Positions 33,210 to 41,724 of a stretch of DNA of 64,000 nt are shown one piece after another; the first letter of the stretch is position 1; each line of letters starts with the position of its first letter. The DNA is from Maricaulaceae bacterium EIL42A08. GTDB taxonomy: Bacteria > Pseudomonadota > Alphaproteobacteria > Caulobacterales > Maricaulaceae. The DNA lies in contig JAMZNZ010000004.1 in NCBI GenBank assembly GCA_024178355.1, positions 1 through 64,000 on the forward strand. The letters run 5' to 3'. The translations under genes and the position numbers were made by a program. A model generated the notes under the pieces. That model was not told the origin of the DNA. It did no database searches and was given only the letters and a program-made list of their open reading frames with translations.

Positions 33210-34030
33210 ACGCGAACCCATTCACCGCAGGCGGCGAGAATTACGCCGCCCACCGCCCCACCTACCCGGCGCAGCTAGCTGAAGCCCTGGCGGGCGTTAC
33301 TCAGGAGCGCGGGCTGGCGGTGGATGTGGGGTGTGGGTCTGGGCAGCTGTCGGTGCTACTGGCTGAGCATTTTGAGGCGGTTGAGGCCTATGACCCGAGC
33401 GAGAGCCAGCTGTCCGGCGCAGTGGCTCACCCCAAGGTTCGCTACGCCGTGGCCCCGGCTGAAGAGCTTCCCAGCGCGGACGGCTCAGCCGATCTGATCA
33501 CCGCAGCGCAGGCGGCCCACTGGTTTGACCGCCCCCGCTTTTATAAGGAAGTCCGGCGCATCGCAAAGCCCGGCGCGGTGCTGGCCCTGATCACTTATAA
33601 CAATCCGGTTGGCGACGACGCCGCGCTTGCCCCATACCGCGCGCTCTATGACGCGCTCGATCCCTGGTGGCGGCCGGAGCGGGTGGACGTGGAGACGCTC
33701 TACAGCCGCTTTGAGTTTCCATTTAAAGAGTTCGAGCTGGAGGTCGATCCCATTCGCCGCGACTGGGACGTGGCGGCCATGAGTAACTATGTGCAGACCT
33801 GGTCCGCGCTACGTCTGGCGCGCGAGGCTGGCGAGGAGGCCCTGATCCAGCGCCACCTCACCGATGCCATCGACGCCTGGGGCCCCGGCACCCGCACCGT
33901 GGAATGGCCCATCGGCATGCGCATCGGACGCGTTATCCAAGCTTTGTCTGATTTGAGCGCCCCGAGCGCGTTAGCGCTCACAAGGCGAACAGCCGTCCGT
34001 AGCGAAGATGAGCTTGCTCATCGGGAGTGA
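33206..34030 (+). CDS. Class I SAM-dependent methyltransferase with repeat-derived C-terminus
   Basis: 274 residues. SAM motif I is VDVGCGSGQLS (residues about 39-49), motif II is VEAYDPSESQ, and the PSADGSADLITAAQAAHWFD and IAKPGAVLALITY motifs follow, as in the methyltransferase type 11 family. The substrate is unknown. The start ATG overlaps the kinase gene's stop. The last ~21 codons (from 33964, residues about 254-274) are encoded by a dispersed intergenic repeat, so the natural C-terminus near IGRVIQALSDLS has apparently been extended by its insertion or arrival. Confidence 0.88.
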   Translation: MNANPFTAGGENYAAHRPTYPAQLAEALAGVTQERGLAVDVGCGSGQLSVLLAEHFEAVEAYDPSESQLSGAVAHPKVRYAVAPAEELPSADGSADLITAAQAAHWFDRPRFYKEVRRIAKPGAVLALITYNNPVGDDAALAPYRALYDALDPWWRPERVDVETLYSRFEFPFKEFELEVDPIRRDWDVAAMSNYVQTWSALRLAREAGEEALIQRHLTDAIDAWGPGTRTVEWPIGMRIGRVIQALSDLSAPSALALTRRTAVRSEDELAHRE

Positions 34031-34058
34031 GGAACCGACATCCCGTCCGGGATGGAGG
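33964..34058 (+). repeat. Dispersed repeat family 1, copy B (extends into coding sequence)
   Basis: Begins GAGCGCGTTAGCGCTC (inverted repeat), then ACAAGGCGAACAGCCGTCCG, GTGAGGAACCGACATCC and a terminal hairpin CATCCCG-tc-CGGGATG, ending GGAGG. It matches copies A and C. Its first 67 bp encode the C-terminus and stop codon of the methyltransferase. Confidence 0.75.
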
Positions 34059-34076
34059 ACACAAAAAGAGCGTTTT

Positions 34077-34526
34077 TTAAACCCCCGTTGACCCAAATCC
34101 GCCGGTGCCGCGCTCGGTTTCATCAAGGCTGTCGACTGCGTCCCAAACGGCCTGAATCACCGGCGCGATGACCATCTGGGCGATGCGCTCGCCACGCTGG
34201 ATCACGAACGGCTCCTTGCCGTGATTGATGAGGTTCACCCGTAGCTCACCGCGATAATCGCTGTCGACGGTACCCGGCGTGTTGACGCAGGAAATGCCCT
34301 TCTTGGCCGCCAGGCCAGAGCGCGGGCGGATCTGGGCTTCATAGCCAGAGGGCAGCGCCATGGAGATACCGGTGGGGATGAGTTGCCATTCACCGGGCTG
34401 GAGCGTCACCGGCGCGTCTTCAGGAACCGCTGCGCGTAAATCCATACCGGCAGAACCGGGCGTCTCGTAGCGCGGTAGCTCAAGGCCCTTGAAATGATCG
34501 AGCGGTTTGACGCGAACCTGAACCAT
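34077..34526 (-). CDS. dut: Deoxyuridine 5'-triphosphate nucleotidohydrolase (dUTPase)
   Basis: 149-residue trimeric dUTPase hydrolysing dUTP to dUMP and pyrophosphate, which keeps uracil out of DNA. The five conserved motifs are present: SAGMDLRA (I), [11 protein letters not shown] (II), [11 protein letters not shown] (III), [10 protein letters not shown] (IV) and the C-terminal arm [11 protein letters not shown] (V). The length is standard. An ATG at 34526 has GGGAGG. It belongs to the conserved alphaproteobacterial dut / coaBC / ubiB neighbourhood on the minus strand, here opened up by extra genes. Confidence 0.97.
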   Translation of the reverse strand: MVQVRVKPLDHFKGLELPRYETPGSAGMDLRAAVPEDAPVTLQPGEWQLIPTGISMALPSGYEAQIRPRSGLAAKKGISCVNTPGTVDSDYRGELRVNLINHGKEPFVIQRGERIAQMVIAPVIQAVWDAVDSLDETERGTGGFGSTGV

Positions 34527-34587
34527 AAAAAACCTCCCGGCGGTGTCACAGCACGACCGGGAAGCTTAGCGTGGTTCTTGAAAAAGG

Positions 34588-35088
34588 TCAGCCCTCTTCG
34601 GCTTCCCGTTGGGCAAGGATATAAGCGTCCAGTGCCTGCTCGCCTTCAGCAAAACCTTCAATCGCGGCCACGATGCCCGCGCGATCTTCATCGGTCAGCG
34701 TGCCCTGAGGTAGCTCAGCGCCGTATTGCGGCGGATTGATCGTACCGTCCTCATTCTCGCTTTGAGGCTGGAAATAAAGCGCGAGCACGGTGGCGTCGTC
34801 GCCTTCTCCGTCGCGTATGTAAAGCGGAACACGGTGGAAGCGCACCAGCTCGAAATCATTGGCATCGGGCACGATGGTGTCGCGATCGCACAGCACACCG
34901 ATGGCCCCCTCACTCAATTCAGGTGCCGGCATCAGGCCTGGTTCGGCCGCAAGTTCGGCGACATTATAGCCCTCAAGCACACGAACCGAGGCCCCTCCGG
35001 CCTCAATCTCGGCGCATTGGGCGCTGGCAACGCCGCCCGCCATAGCCATCAGGGCCGTCGATGCGGCTGCAGTCAGTAGCGATTTCAT
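34588..35088 (-). CDS. Exported hypothetical protein
   Basis: 166 residues with a signal peptide (cleavage after GVASAQ, about residue 24). The mature part is acidic, with two cysteines (near the start, QCAEI, and LCDRDT), and may form a disulfide. No family recognised. It lies between coaB and dut on the same strand, with a ribosome binding site GGAGATC in front of ATG 35088, and is probably co-transcribed with dut. Its role is unknown. Confidence 0.75.
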   Translation of the reverse strand: MKSLLTAAASTALMAMAGGVASAQCAEIEAGGASVRVLEGYNVAELAAEPGLMPAPELSEGAIGVLCDRDTIVPDANDFELVRFHRVPLYIRDGEGDDATVLALYFQPQSENEDGTINPPQYGAELPQGTLTDEDRAGIVAAIEGFAEGEQALDAYILAQREAEEG

Positions 35089-35177
35089 GGGTGATCTCCG
35101 CTGCGAATTTTCGTTCAGGTCGTCTGCGTTGAGGCGTCGACCCTAACGCAGCATCCTGTCCCATCGCAAACCCACCA

Positions 35178-35813
35178 TCAGTGGGCGAAATAAGCAGCAA
35201 TCTCAGCGGCGAGCTGGCGGGCGATTTCCGGCTTGGCGGCGCGGGGCAGCTCGACCTCGGCGTCTGGCTTGATGACCAGCGCGGCGTTTTCCGCCCCGCC
35301 CATGGCATCGCCGGAGACGTCATTGGCCACGATCCAGTCACATCCCTTGCGCAACCGCTTGGCGCGAGCGTGCTCGACCACGTCATGGGTTTCAGCGGCA
35401 AAGCCCACCACCAGATCAGGACGCGTTTCAGCCGCCCGGCCAGAGATGGTTTTGAGGATGTCGGGATTTTCAACGAGCTCAAGGCTCGCCATCGCTGCCT
35501 TATCGAGCTTCAGCTTCACGTCAGAGACCTCAGCCGGGCGCCAGTCGGCCACCGCCGCGACTGCCACGAAAACCTCTGCCGGCAGCGCCGCTTCGACCGC
35601 TGCCAGCATCTCAAGTGCAGTTTCCACCCGCACCATCGTCACACCCGCCAGGTCGGCGAGCGCCGTCGGGCCAGACACCAGCGTCACGTCAAAGCCTTCA
35701 GCCGCCAGCGCTGCGGCGAGCGCATAGCCCTGCTGCCCGGAGGAGCGATTGGACAGGAAACGCACCGGATCAATCGGTTCCAGCGTGGGTCCGGCAGTCA
35801 CGACAGCGCGCAT
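35178..35813 (-). CDS. coaB: Phosphopantothenate-cysteine ligase (CoaB), separate polypeptide
   Basis: 211 residues; joins 4'-phosphopantothenate and cysteine using a nucleotide triphosphate, step 2 of CoA synthesis. Motifs: VVTAGPTLEPIDPVRFLSN at the N-terminus, NRSSGQQGYALA, AAVADWRP, KLKLDK, ENPDILKTIS, VVGFAAET and ANDVSG. In most bacteria this domain is fused to CoaC. Here ATG 35813 follows the CoaC stop after one codon and in the same reading frame, so the two halves are separated only by TGA-TCC. A ribosome binding site upstream is weak, suggesting coupled translation. Confidence 0.93.
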   Translation of the reverse strand: MRAVVTAGPTLEPIDPVRFLSNRSSGQQGYALAAALAAEGFDVTLVSGPTALADLAGVTMVRVETALEMLAAVEAALPAEVFVAVAAVADWRPAEVSDVKLKLDKAAMASLELVENPDILKTISGRAAETRPDLVVGFAAETHDVVEHARAKRLRKGCDWIVANDVSGDAMGGAENAALVIKPDAEVELPRAAKPEIARQLAAEIAAYFAH

Positions 35814-35816
35814 GGA

Positions 35817-36359
35817 TCAGCCCTTCAGCGCGGCCTGAATGGCGTCGGCGATGCGATCAGGTTCCGGCAGACGGCCCGGTCCAAACTCACCACAGGCCAT
35901 CTCGCCTTCGTCCGGCTCCATAATCGTGTGGCCATAGCTACGCAGGGTTTCGACATTGGCTTTGGTGGCCGGATACTCCCACATGCGCACATTCATCGCC
36001 GGGGCCATCAGCACCGCCTTGTCGGTGGCCAGCAAAGTTGTGGAGGCCAGATCATCGGCCAGACCGTGGGCCGCCTTGGCCATCAGGTTGGCCGTCGCCG
36101 GACACACCACCACCAGTTCTGCCGATCGCGACAGCTCGATATGGCCCATCTCGGACTCGTCAGTTAGGGAAAACAGGTCGTCATAGACCTTGTCACCCGA
36201 CAGGGCCGCGACACTCATCGGGGTAACGAACTGCTTTCCCGCCTCGGTCAGGATGCAGCGCGAGGCGACACCGCGCTTTTTCAGCGTGCGGATCAGCTCC
36301 AGCGATTTGAACGCGGCAACCCCGCCGCCAATGATCAGAAGGATGCGATGATCGGCCAT
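35817..36359 (-). CDS. coaC: Phosphopantothenoylcysteine decarboxylase (CoaC), separate polypeptide
   Basis: 180-residue FMN-dependent decarboxylase of the HFCD family, step 3 of CoA synthesis. The catalytic His73 is in MGHIEL, Asn123 is in PAMNVRMW, and Cys156 on the substrate lid is in EGEMACGE. All key residues are intact, and it ends at the natural domain border (DAIQAALKG-stop). It starts at ATG 36359; a TTG start 42 bp upstream is not supported. Followed in frame by coaB after TGA-TCC. Confidence 0.93.
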   Translation of the reverse strand: MADHRILLIIGGGVAAFKSLELIRTLKKRGVASRCILTEAGKQFVTPMSVAALSGDKVYDDLFSLTDESEMGHIELSRSAELVVVCPATANLMAKAAHGLADDLASTTLLATDKAVLMAPAMNVRMWEYPATKANVETLRSYGHTIMEPDEGEMACGEFGPGRLPEPDRIADAIQAALKG

Positions 36360-36591
36360 GCCAGATGCGCGCTCCGTGCGAGAAAAGACTGTGCGAACCA
36401 AGGTCTACCCGCGAACGCACGCGCCGTCACCTCTCGCGACGTTCAAGACACTGTGTGATCGGGGCACACCGCCACAGCCGCCAACTCGGCCATTGCCAAA
36501 ATCGCGCGAATATAGAAGGTTTGCACAACATGAGATTGCTAGAGCGCAGGGCAGACAGCGTTCGGCATTTTACCAGAATTGGAGAACGGGC

Positions 36592-38589
36592 ATGAAGCGG
36601 CGTGATTTCCTGGCAGGGGCAGGCGCTGGCGCGCTCGGCTTTCCCTTCGTAGCAAGCTGTTCGCGGGCTGCGGCCCCTGAAGCCGCGCCGGACGGTGCCG
36701 CAATCGCCCGGGTGGCGATCTACCCGGCCATCGGTATTTCACGGGTTGGCGGCAGTCCAAAATTCTTCCTGGCCCCGGAAGTGCCCGGCCTGCCGCCCAT
36801 GCCTGAGGACGGCGACTTCAAGGACGGTGACCAGCTGATCAAGAAACAGGTCCAGCGCTTCCGCATCTACGCGTTTGACGATCAGGACCGGGTGATCGGG
36901 GAAGTCACAGCTAACGACGCGCGCATCACCTGGAATGTCCACGTCGCCAATACCAAGGCGGCCTGGTACGGCTTCAACAACCCGCTGGATGAAGGCGAGG
37001 TCGCGCCTAGTCTGCCCGGTCAAAAGCGCAACCCCTACTTCGTCAGCGACGACCAGCGCGAAGCCATGCTCATCATCGATGGCGGGGCGACGGCGATCTC
37101 CGGGGCCAATACCAATGGCGATGGGACCGACAGCGCTTACGCCATGGGCGGGACCTTCTATGGCAGCGAACCGGTTGGGCTGGGTCATCTGCGCACTGAT
37201 GAGGCAGGCCGCCTGATGGTCTTCCCGCCCGATGGCGTCTCCAAAAGCCCGGTCAATGCCGGAATCACAAGCTTCGCCGACAATGATGGCTGGCATGATG
37301 ACTGGTGCGATGGCCCGGTCAGCGCCAGCGTGGAGATTTCAGGCCTTGGCACGCTTGAAGCGGACCAGGCCTGGATCGCCAGTGTGGGCCCCAACTTCGC
37401 GCCTGAAATCGCTCCGGTCTCGACGCTTTACGATGTCATCCAGGACATGAATGTGGAGGCTGGATGGGTCGATCGACCCGACCAGCCCTATTTCCGCCGC
37501 GACATCTACCCGACCTTCCAGCGGCTGGGGCTGATGAAATGGCTCACCGAAGCCGCGCTGTTACGCGAAGGCTGGCTGGATGTCGGGGACTTTACCGACC
37601 CGGCCTATATCGCGCGCCTCGCAGACCCGAGCGCGGCGAACGGCGCTTTCCGGACGGCCATCTTCGACCAGATCCGGAACCCCAAGAATGTCAGTGACGA
37701 CGCCTATATCACCGAGCGGCTGAAGATGCCGTACATGATGGGCCATGGCGTGAATTACGACGGAAGCCCGCTGCAATGGTTCCAGATGCCCAAGCTGCAG
37801 TATGAGCTGCTGGCCGAGTGGGCGGCTGGCAACTTCATCAATGACTGGGAAGACGGCACCGACCCGATCCAGAGCTTTGACGACATCCCGCTCAGCCTGC
37901 AGCCGGGAGCGCTGACCGAAGCGGCGCTGGAGCCGTGCTCTGGAGGGGCGTTCCACCCCGGTGTTGAGCTCACCTACTATCTGCGGCACACGCCGATGTA
38001 CGCCAAAAACGATGACTCCAGTGCAGAGCCCTTACGCATAGCCCGCGGCGATCGCCCCTCCCTGATCCAGAATATCGGCCGGCTCCTGACCCCGGAAAAA
38101 GCCTTTGGTGGCGATGGTGACGTGCCGCCGCCCATCGGTCCGCAAATGCCCGGCGACCTGACCCGGTGGATGGGCCTGCCCTGGCAGTGCGATGCCTTCA
38201 GCTGCCAGGCCGTCCTGATGCAGGAGAATTTCCCGACCGCGACCTGGTGGCCGGCCCTGCTGCCCATCGACGTCCTGCCCGAAGATTATTACGAGCAGTT
38301 GCAAAGGACCGATCTGCCGACCGACGATCGGGTTCAGTTCTTCAATAGCCGTGTCGCCTGGTCCAGAGACGTGGCCGGTTTCGGCTACCACGCCAATGCC
38401 AGCTACTGGGATGGCATCACCAACATGATCACCCTGTGGCAGCGCATGGGGTTCGTCGTTCGCCGACCCGGTGCCAGCGATTCAGGCGCCCCGGCTTCGC
38501 TGACCGAAGACATGTTCGTGGAGGTTGGACGCAGCAATATGGAGCTGATGTTCACCTGGCGACCAGAGGACGGAGTCCTGCCCGAATAA
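36592..38589 (+). CDS. LodA/GoxA-like CTQ-dependent amino-acid oxidase with Tat-like lipoprotein signal
   Basis: 665 residues, similar to LodA (L-lysine epsilon-oxidase) and GoxA (glycine oxidase), which carry a cysteine tryptophylquinone cofactor built from their own Cys and Trp. The family N-terminal IYPAIGISRVG and the Cys449 motif EPCSGGAFHPG are present. The partner Trp is probably Trp531 in LPWQCD; a WW pair at 552-553 is another possibility. Such enzymes release hydrogen peroxide and often act as antimicrobials. The N-terminus KRRDFLAGAGAGAL is a twin-arginine-like signal ending in a lipobox-like VASC, which would allow folded export. The maturation partner lodB follows but is broken. 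The ATG is preceded by GGAGAACGGG. Confidence 0.88.
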   Translation: MKRRDFLAGAGAGALGFPFVASCSRAAAPEAAPDGAAIARVAIYPAIGISRVGGSPKFFLAPEVPGLPPMPEDGDFKDGDQLIKKQVQRFRIYAFDDQDRVIGEVTANDARITWNVHVANTKAAWYGFNNPLDEGEVAPSLPGQKRNPYFVSDDQREAMLIIDGGATAISGANTNGDGTDSAYAMGGTFYGSEPVGLGHLRTDEAGRLMVFPPDGVSKSPVNAGITSFADNDGWHDDWCDGPVSASVEISGLGTLEADQAWIASVGPNFAPEIAPVSTLYDVIQDMNVEAGWVDRPDQPYFRRDIYPTFQRLGLMKWLTEAALLREGWLDVGDFTDPAYIARLADPSAANGAFRTAIFDQIRNPKNVSDDAYITERLKMPYMMGHGVNYDGSPLQWFQMPKLQYELLAEWAAGNFINDWEDGTDPIQSFDDIPLSLQPGALTEAALEPCSGGAFHPGVELTYYLRHTPMYAKNDDSSAEPLRIARGDRPSLIQNIGRLLTPEKAFGGDGDVPPPIGPQMPGDLTRWMGLPWQCDAFSCQAVLMQENFPTATWWPALLPIDVLPEDYYEQLQRTDLPTDDRVQFFNSRVAWSRDVAGFGYHANASYWDGITNMITLWQRMGFVVRRPGASDSGAPASLTEDMFVEVGRSNMELMFTWRPEDGVLPE

Positions 38590-38628
38590 TGGACGGGTCA
38601 GCTTTCACCCGGATCAAGGTCAGGTGAC

Positions 38629-39751
38629 GTGAAACATAGTCCATCGATTGCGGTCCTCGGCGGCGGGATTGCCGGCGCAACCGCCGTCTTGTCCCTCACG
38701 CGGTGTGGGGTAAGTCCGATCTGGATTGCACCGTCTGTCCAGCCCGGCGACCGGGTCGGGGAATCCTTAAGCCCGGCCGCTCACCGCACACTCGAAGCCC
38801 TTGATGCCACTGACCTTTTGAACTCAGGCACGCATCGACGCTCCAACGCCATGTTCTCAGCCTGGGGTCGGGGCCAGCTGGTGGAGCGCAATTCGATCAC
38901 CCACCTGGAGGGTTCAGGCTAGGTGCTGGATCGCCAACGCTTTGAAATAGAACTGATTTCAAGGGCCAAGGCCCAGGCCCCACCCCAGCGCGGCAAAGTC
39001 AATTCGGTTCGTCGAGAGGCCACCCGATGGGTGATCGAGCTTGAGGATGGAAGCCAGCTTGAAAGTGCTTTCATCATCGATGCAACTGGACGCAAAAGCC
39101 TTGTGGGGAAAGGGACAATCACGCCTCAACCGCGCGGACCAGCAGGTCGCCGCCTGGTCCATTCTTGAGCAAACTTGCGAGGATGTAGACCCAACCCAGG
39201 CCACCCTGATCGAGGCGGTCGAAGAAGGCTGGTGGTATGCCGCCTTGCTTCCAGATGGCCGCCTCTCGGTCGCCTGGTTCACCGATCCTGACTTTGTAAA
39301 CAAGGGCTTGAGCCAGACTGTCGAGCTGTGGCGAGCAAGGCTAAAGCAGCCACACTTCATCGCACGCTGGATCCGCGAAGCTGGCTTTGAAGCGGTAGCG
39401 CCCCCCACACTCGCCAGCGCTGGCACGACATGGCTGGAGACCTGCGCGGGTGAGAACTGGGCCGCCGTTGGCGATGCCGCAGCCGCCTTCGATCCACTGT
39501 CCAGTCACGGCATGACGACCGCGCTGTGGACCGGGCACCAGGCCGCTGAGGCGATGGTAAGAGCCATAGGTGGCGACCGCGCCAGGCTTGGCGATTATGC
39601 GGCCCAGGTGAAGGCCGGCGTTGAGACTTTTCGGGCCCAGCGCAAGAGCTTTTAAGGAGCCGAGCAGCGCTTTGCGGAGCACCCGTTCTGGACCCGACGC
39701 CACGCGAAACGTGAAGCCAGTGAAGCGTCAGCGCTAGCCAGCGCCGAGTAG
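38629..39751 (+). pseudogene. LodB-like flavoprotein (CTQ maturation factor), disrupted by two stops and a frameshift
   Basis: LodB-type FAD protein of the halogenase-like family, needed in known systems to form the CTQ cofactor of LodA. Surviving motifs: FAD loop VLGGGIAGATAVL, GDRVGESLSPAA, IDATGRKS, GDAAAAFDPLSSHGMTTALWTG. There are three lesions: TAG at 38920-38922 where homologues have Trp (G-W-V-L-D-R), a one-base frameshift in the run GGGGAAAGGG near 39110, and TAA at 39653-39655 where a Tyr codon is expected. The C-terminal remnant EQRFAEHPFWTRRH continues in frame to TAG 39749-39751, overlapping the ubiB 3' end. It started from GTG 38629. Three independent lesions make sequencing error unlikely. 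Confidence 0.88.
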
Positions 39752-41281
39752 CAGCATCGCCGCCGCAGCACCGATTGCAACAAGACCGACCCCGGCAAGT
39801 CCGCGCAGCACCCAGCCGCCGGCACCGGTTTGCGGCGCAGTGTGGCCGCGGGGCCCAGCCACCGTCTCGGCAATAACGCTCATGCGTTCCACTGTTTCAG
39901 GCAGCGCCAGGACGGCGTCTTTCAAGCGATCCAGCTCATCAAGCGCATCACGCACACGCGCTTCAGGACCCAGCTCGCGGCGCATGAAGCGCTCCACCGA
40001 CGGGGCCGAGGCCTGCCACATATTATGCTCGTCACTGAGCAGGCGGCACACGCCTTCGGCCTGCACCATCGTCTTTTGAAGCAGCACCAGCTGGGGCTGG
40101 AGATGCATGTCGAAAAGGTCTGTGATCTCAAAGAGCTGCATGAGCACGCGGCTCATGGGCGTCTCTGATGCGTTCTTGCCGAAGATGGGCTCAGCCACCG
40201 CTCTTAAGGCACTTGCGAAGTCCGCCTTGGAAAACTTGCCCGGCACATAGCCAGCCTGGAAATGGGCATCAGCGGCCGCGTCGTAGTTCTTGAACAGGAA
40301 GCCGTGGAGGATGGCGGCCAGATAGCGGCGCTCGTCCTTGCCGAGGCGCCCCATAATGCCGAAGTCGACCGCCCAGAGTCGCCCGTCTTCGCCGACAAAA
40401 AGATTGCCCGCATGAAGGTCAGCATGGAAAACGCCGCGCTCTAGAGCCGTGGTCAGGAAAGCGTCGGTAAGGTCAGCAGCGAGCTTGACCACATCAACGC
40501 CTGAAGCCTTGACGCGATCCATGTCGGTCATGGGAATCGCGTCGATCCACTCAGTGGTCAGGACCCGCTTGCTGCTGCGCGCCCAGTCAATCTCCGGCAG
40601 GTGAAAATTCTGAGCCGCAACGGCCGCCTCGGCGAGCTCACTGGCACTGGCTGCTTCCAGGCGCAGGTCGAGCTCCAGCACGAGCGAGCGCGCGACCGTT
40701 TCGACAAAGGCTTTAGGTTCCATGCGCTTGGACGCCGGGAACAGCCCTTCAGCCAGCTTCGCCCCCAGACGCATGGTCTCCACGTCGCGCCTGATCTTCG
40801 CGTCGACGTCAGGGCGCAGCACCTTCACTGCAACCGTTTTGCCATCCACCGTGGTCGCCTTGTGGACCTGAGCGATAGACGCCGCAGCCACCGGCTCCCC
40901 AAACTCGCAAAACAGCGCATCGACGGGCTTTTCGAACTCAGCTTCAATGGTCTTGCGGGCGATGGCGCTGTCAAACGGCTCCATCTTGTCCTGAAGGCGC
41001 GCAAGACCCCGGGCAAAGCGCGGACCGATGACATCGGCCCGGGTTGCCAGCACCTGACCGAATTTCACGTAGGACGGCCCCAGCTTTTCCAGCGCACGGG
41101 CGAGGCGCTCGCCGGGATTGTCGGCCCGACCCCGGATCGCAATAAGGCGCGCAAACTTGCCCAATAGCCTTGCGGGCAGCGGGAAGGCCTGCTGATACTC
41201 GGCTGGGAAAATCGCGTCGTGGCGGGCCAGCGTCCAGCCGGCCCGCGCCAGGCGGCCAAGATTTAAAAGCGTTCTAATCAC
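39734..41281 (-). CDS. ubiB: UbiB/AarF-family atypical kinase
   Basis: 515 residues; ATPase/kinase-like protein required for ubiquinone synthesis, acting at the inner membrane. KxGQ motif LGPSYVKFGQVLATRADV, Ala-rich loop AAASIAQVHKA, Lys in VAVKVLRP, catalytic loop HADLHAGNL and VDFG are all present. The C-terminus has one or two hydrophobic helices (VLRGLAGVGLVAIGAAAAMLLL), as in bacterial UbiB. The start is GTG 41281. In many relatives ubiB is followed directly by coaBC and dut. Here the lod genes sit between, on the opposite strand. ubiE is not seen. Confidence 0.94.
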   Translation of the reverse strand: MIRTLLNLGRLARAGWTLARHDAIFPAEYQQAFPLPARLLGKFARLIAIRGRADNPGERLARALEKLGPSYVKFGQVLATRADVIGPRFARGLARLQDKMEPFDSAIARKTIEAEFEKPVDALFCEFGEPVAAASIAQVHKATTVDGKTVAVKVLRPDVDAKIRRDVETMRLGAKLAEGLFPASKRMEPKAFVETVARSLVLELDLRLEAASASELAEAAVAAQNFHLPEIDWARSSKRVLTTEWIDAIPMTDMDRVKASGVDVVKLAADLTDAFLTTALERGVFHADLHAGNLFVGEDGRLWAVDFGIMGRLGKDERRYLAAILHGFLFKNYDAAADAHFQAGYVPGKFSKADFASALRAVAEPIFGKNASETPMSRVLMQLFEITDLFDMHLQPQLVLLQKTMVQAEGVCRLLSDEHNMWQASAPSVERFMRRELGPEARVRDALDELDRLKDAVLALPETVERMSVIAETVAGPRGHTAPQTGAGGWVLRGLAGVGLVAIGAAAAMLLLGAG

Positions 41282-41346
41282 GGCTCAGTGTTTAGGGCGC
41301 AGCCGTGCCTTTGGCGAGGGGTGAGCCCCTCCAAGGCCGGTAAAAA

Positions 41347-41724
41347 TCAGGAAGATTGCAGCTGGCGCACGATATCCAGCACAAAGAAGCTGGCCGATTT
41401 GGTCACTGCGAGCTCTGACAGGCCATGCAGGAGAACATCGAACGTCACCACCAGACCGCCATCATCCATGGCCACCGCCTTGCCCACGCCAAGCTGGCGG
41501 TTCACGCGGTTTGCGAACTCAGCGTCATAGACGCCTTGAAAGCCCGCCCAGAGCTTCATGGCCGCGAAACGTCCACGCTCTTCCATGGTCAAAAAGGCGA
41601 TAAAGCGCAGGCCTTCGGCTTCAAACACCATGGCTTCGGTGCCGTCTGACGTCGATTCTTCACCCACAAAACTGGCCCCGGTACGCCGGATGGCCGCCTC
41701 GACCTGTTTACGACTTAGGGTCAT
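41347..41724 (-). CDS. YbjN-domain protein
   Basis: 125 residues, single YbjN/DUF1790-type alpha/beta domain similar in shape to type III secretion chaperones: VEAAIRRTGASFVGEEST, FLTMEERGRFAAMKLWAGF, ANRVNRQLGVGKAVAMDDGG, and LVVTFDVLLHG. No signal peptide, so it is cytoplasmic. Family function is undefined. The start ATG overlaps the stop of the upstream gene (ATGA), so both are made together; ubiB follows after ~65 bp on the same strand. Confidence 0.82.
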   Translation of the reverse strand: MTLSRKQVEAAIRRTGASFVGEESTSDGTEAMVFEAEGLRFIAFLTMEERGRFAAMKLWAGFQGVYDAEFANRVNRQLGVGKAVAMDDGGLVVTFDVLLHGLSELAVTKSASFFVLDIVRQLQSS

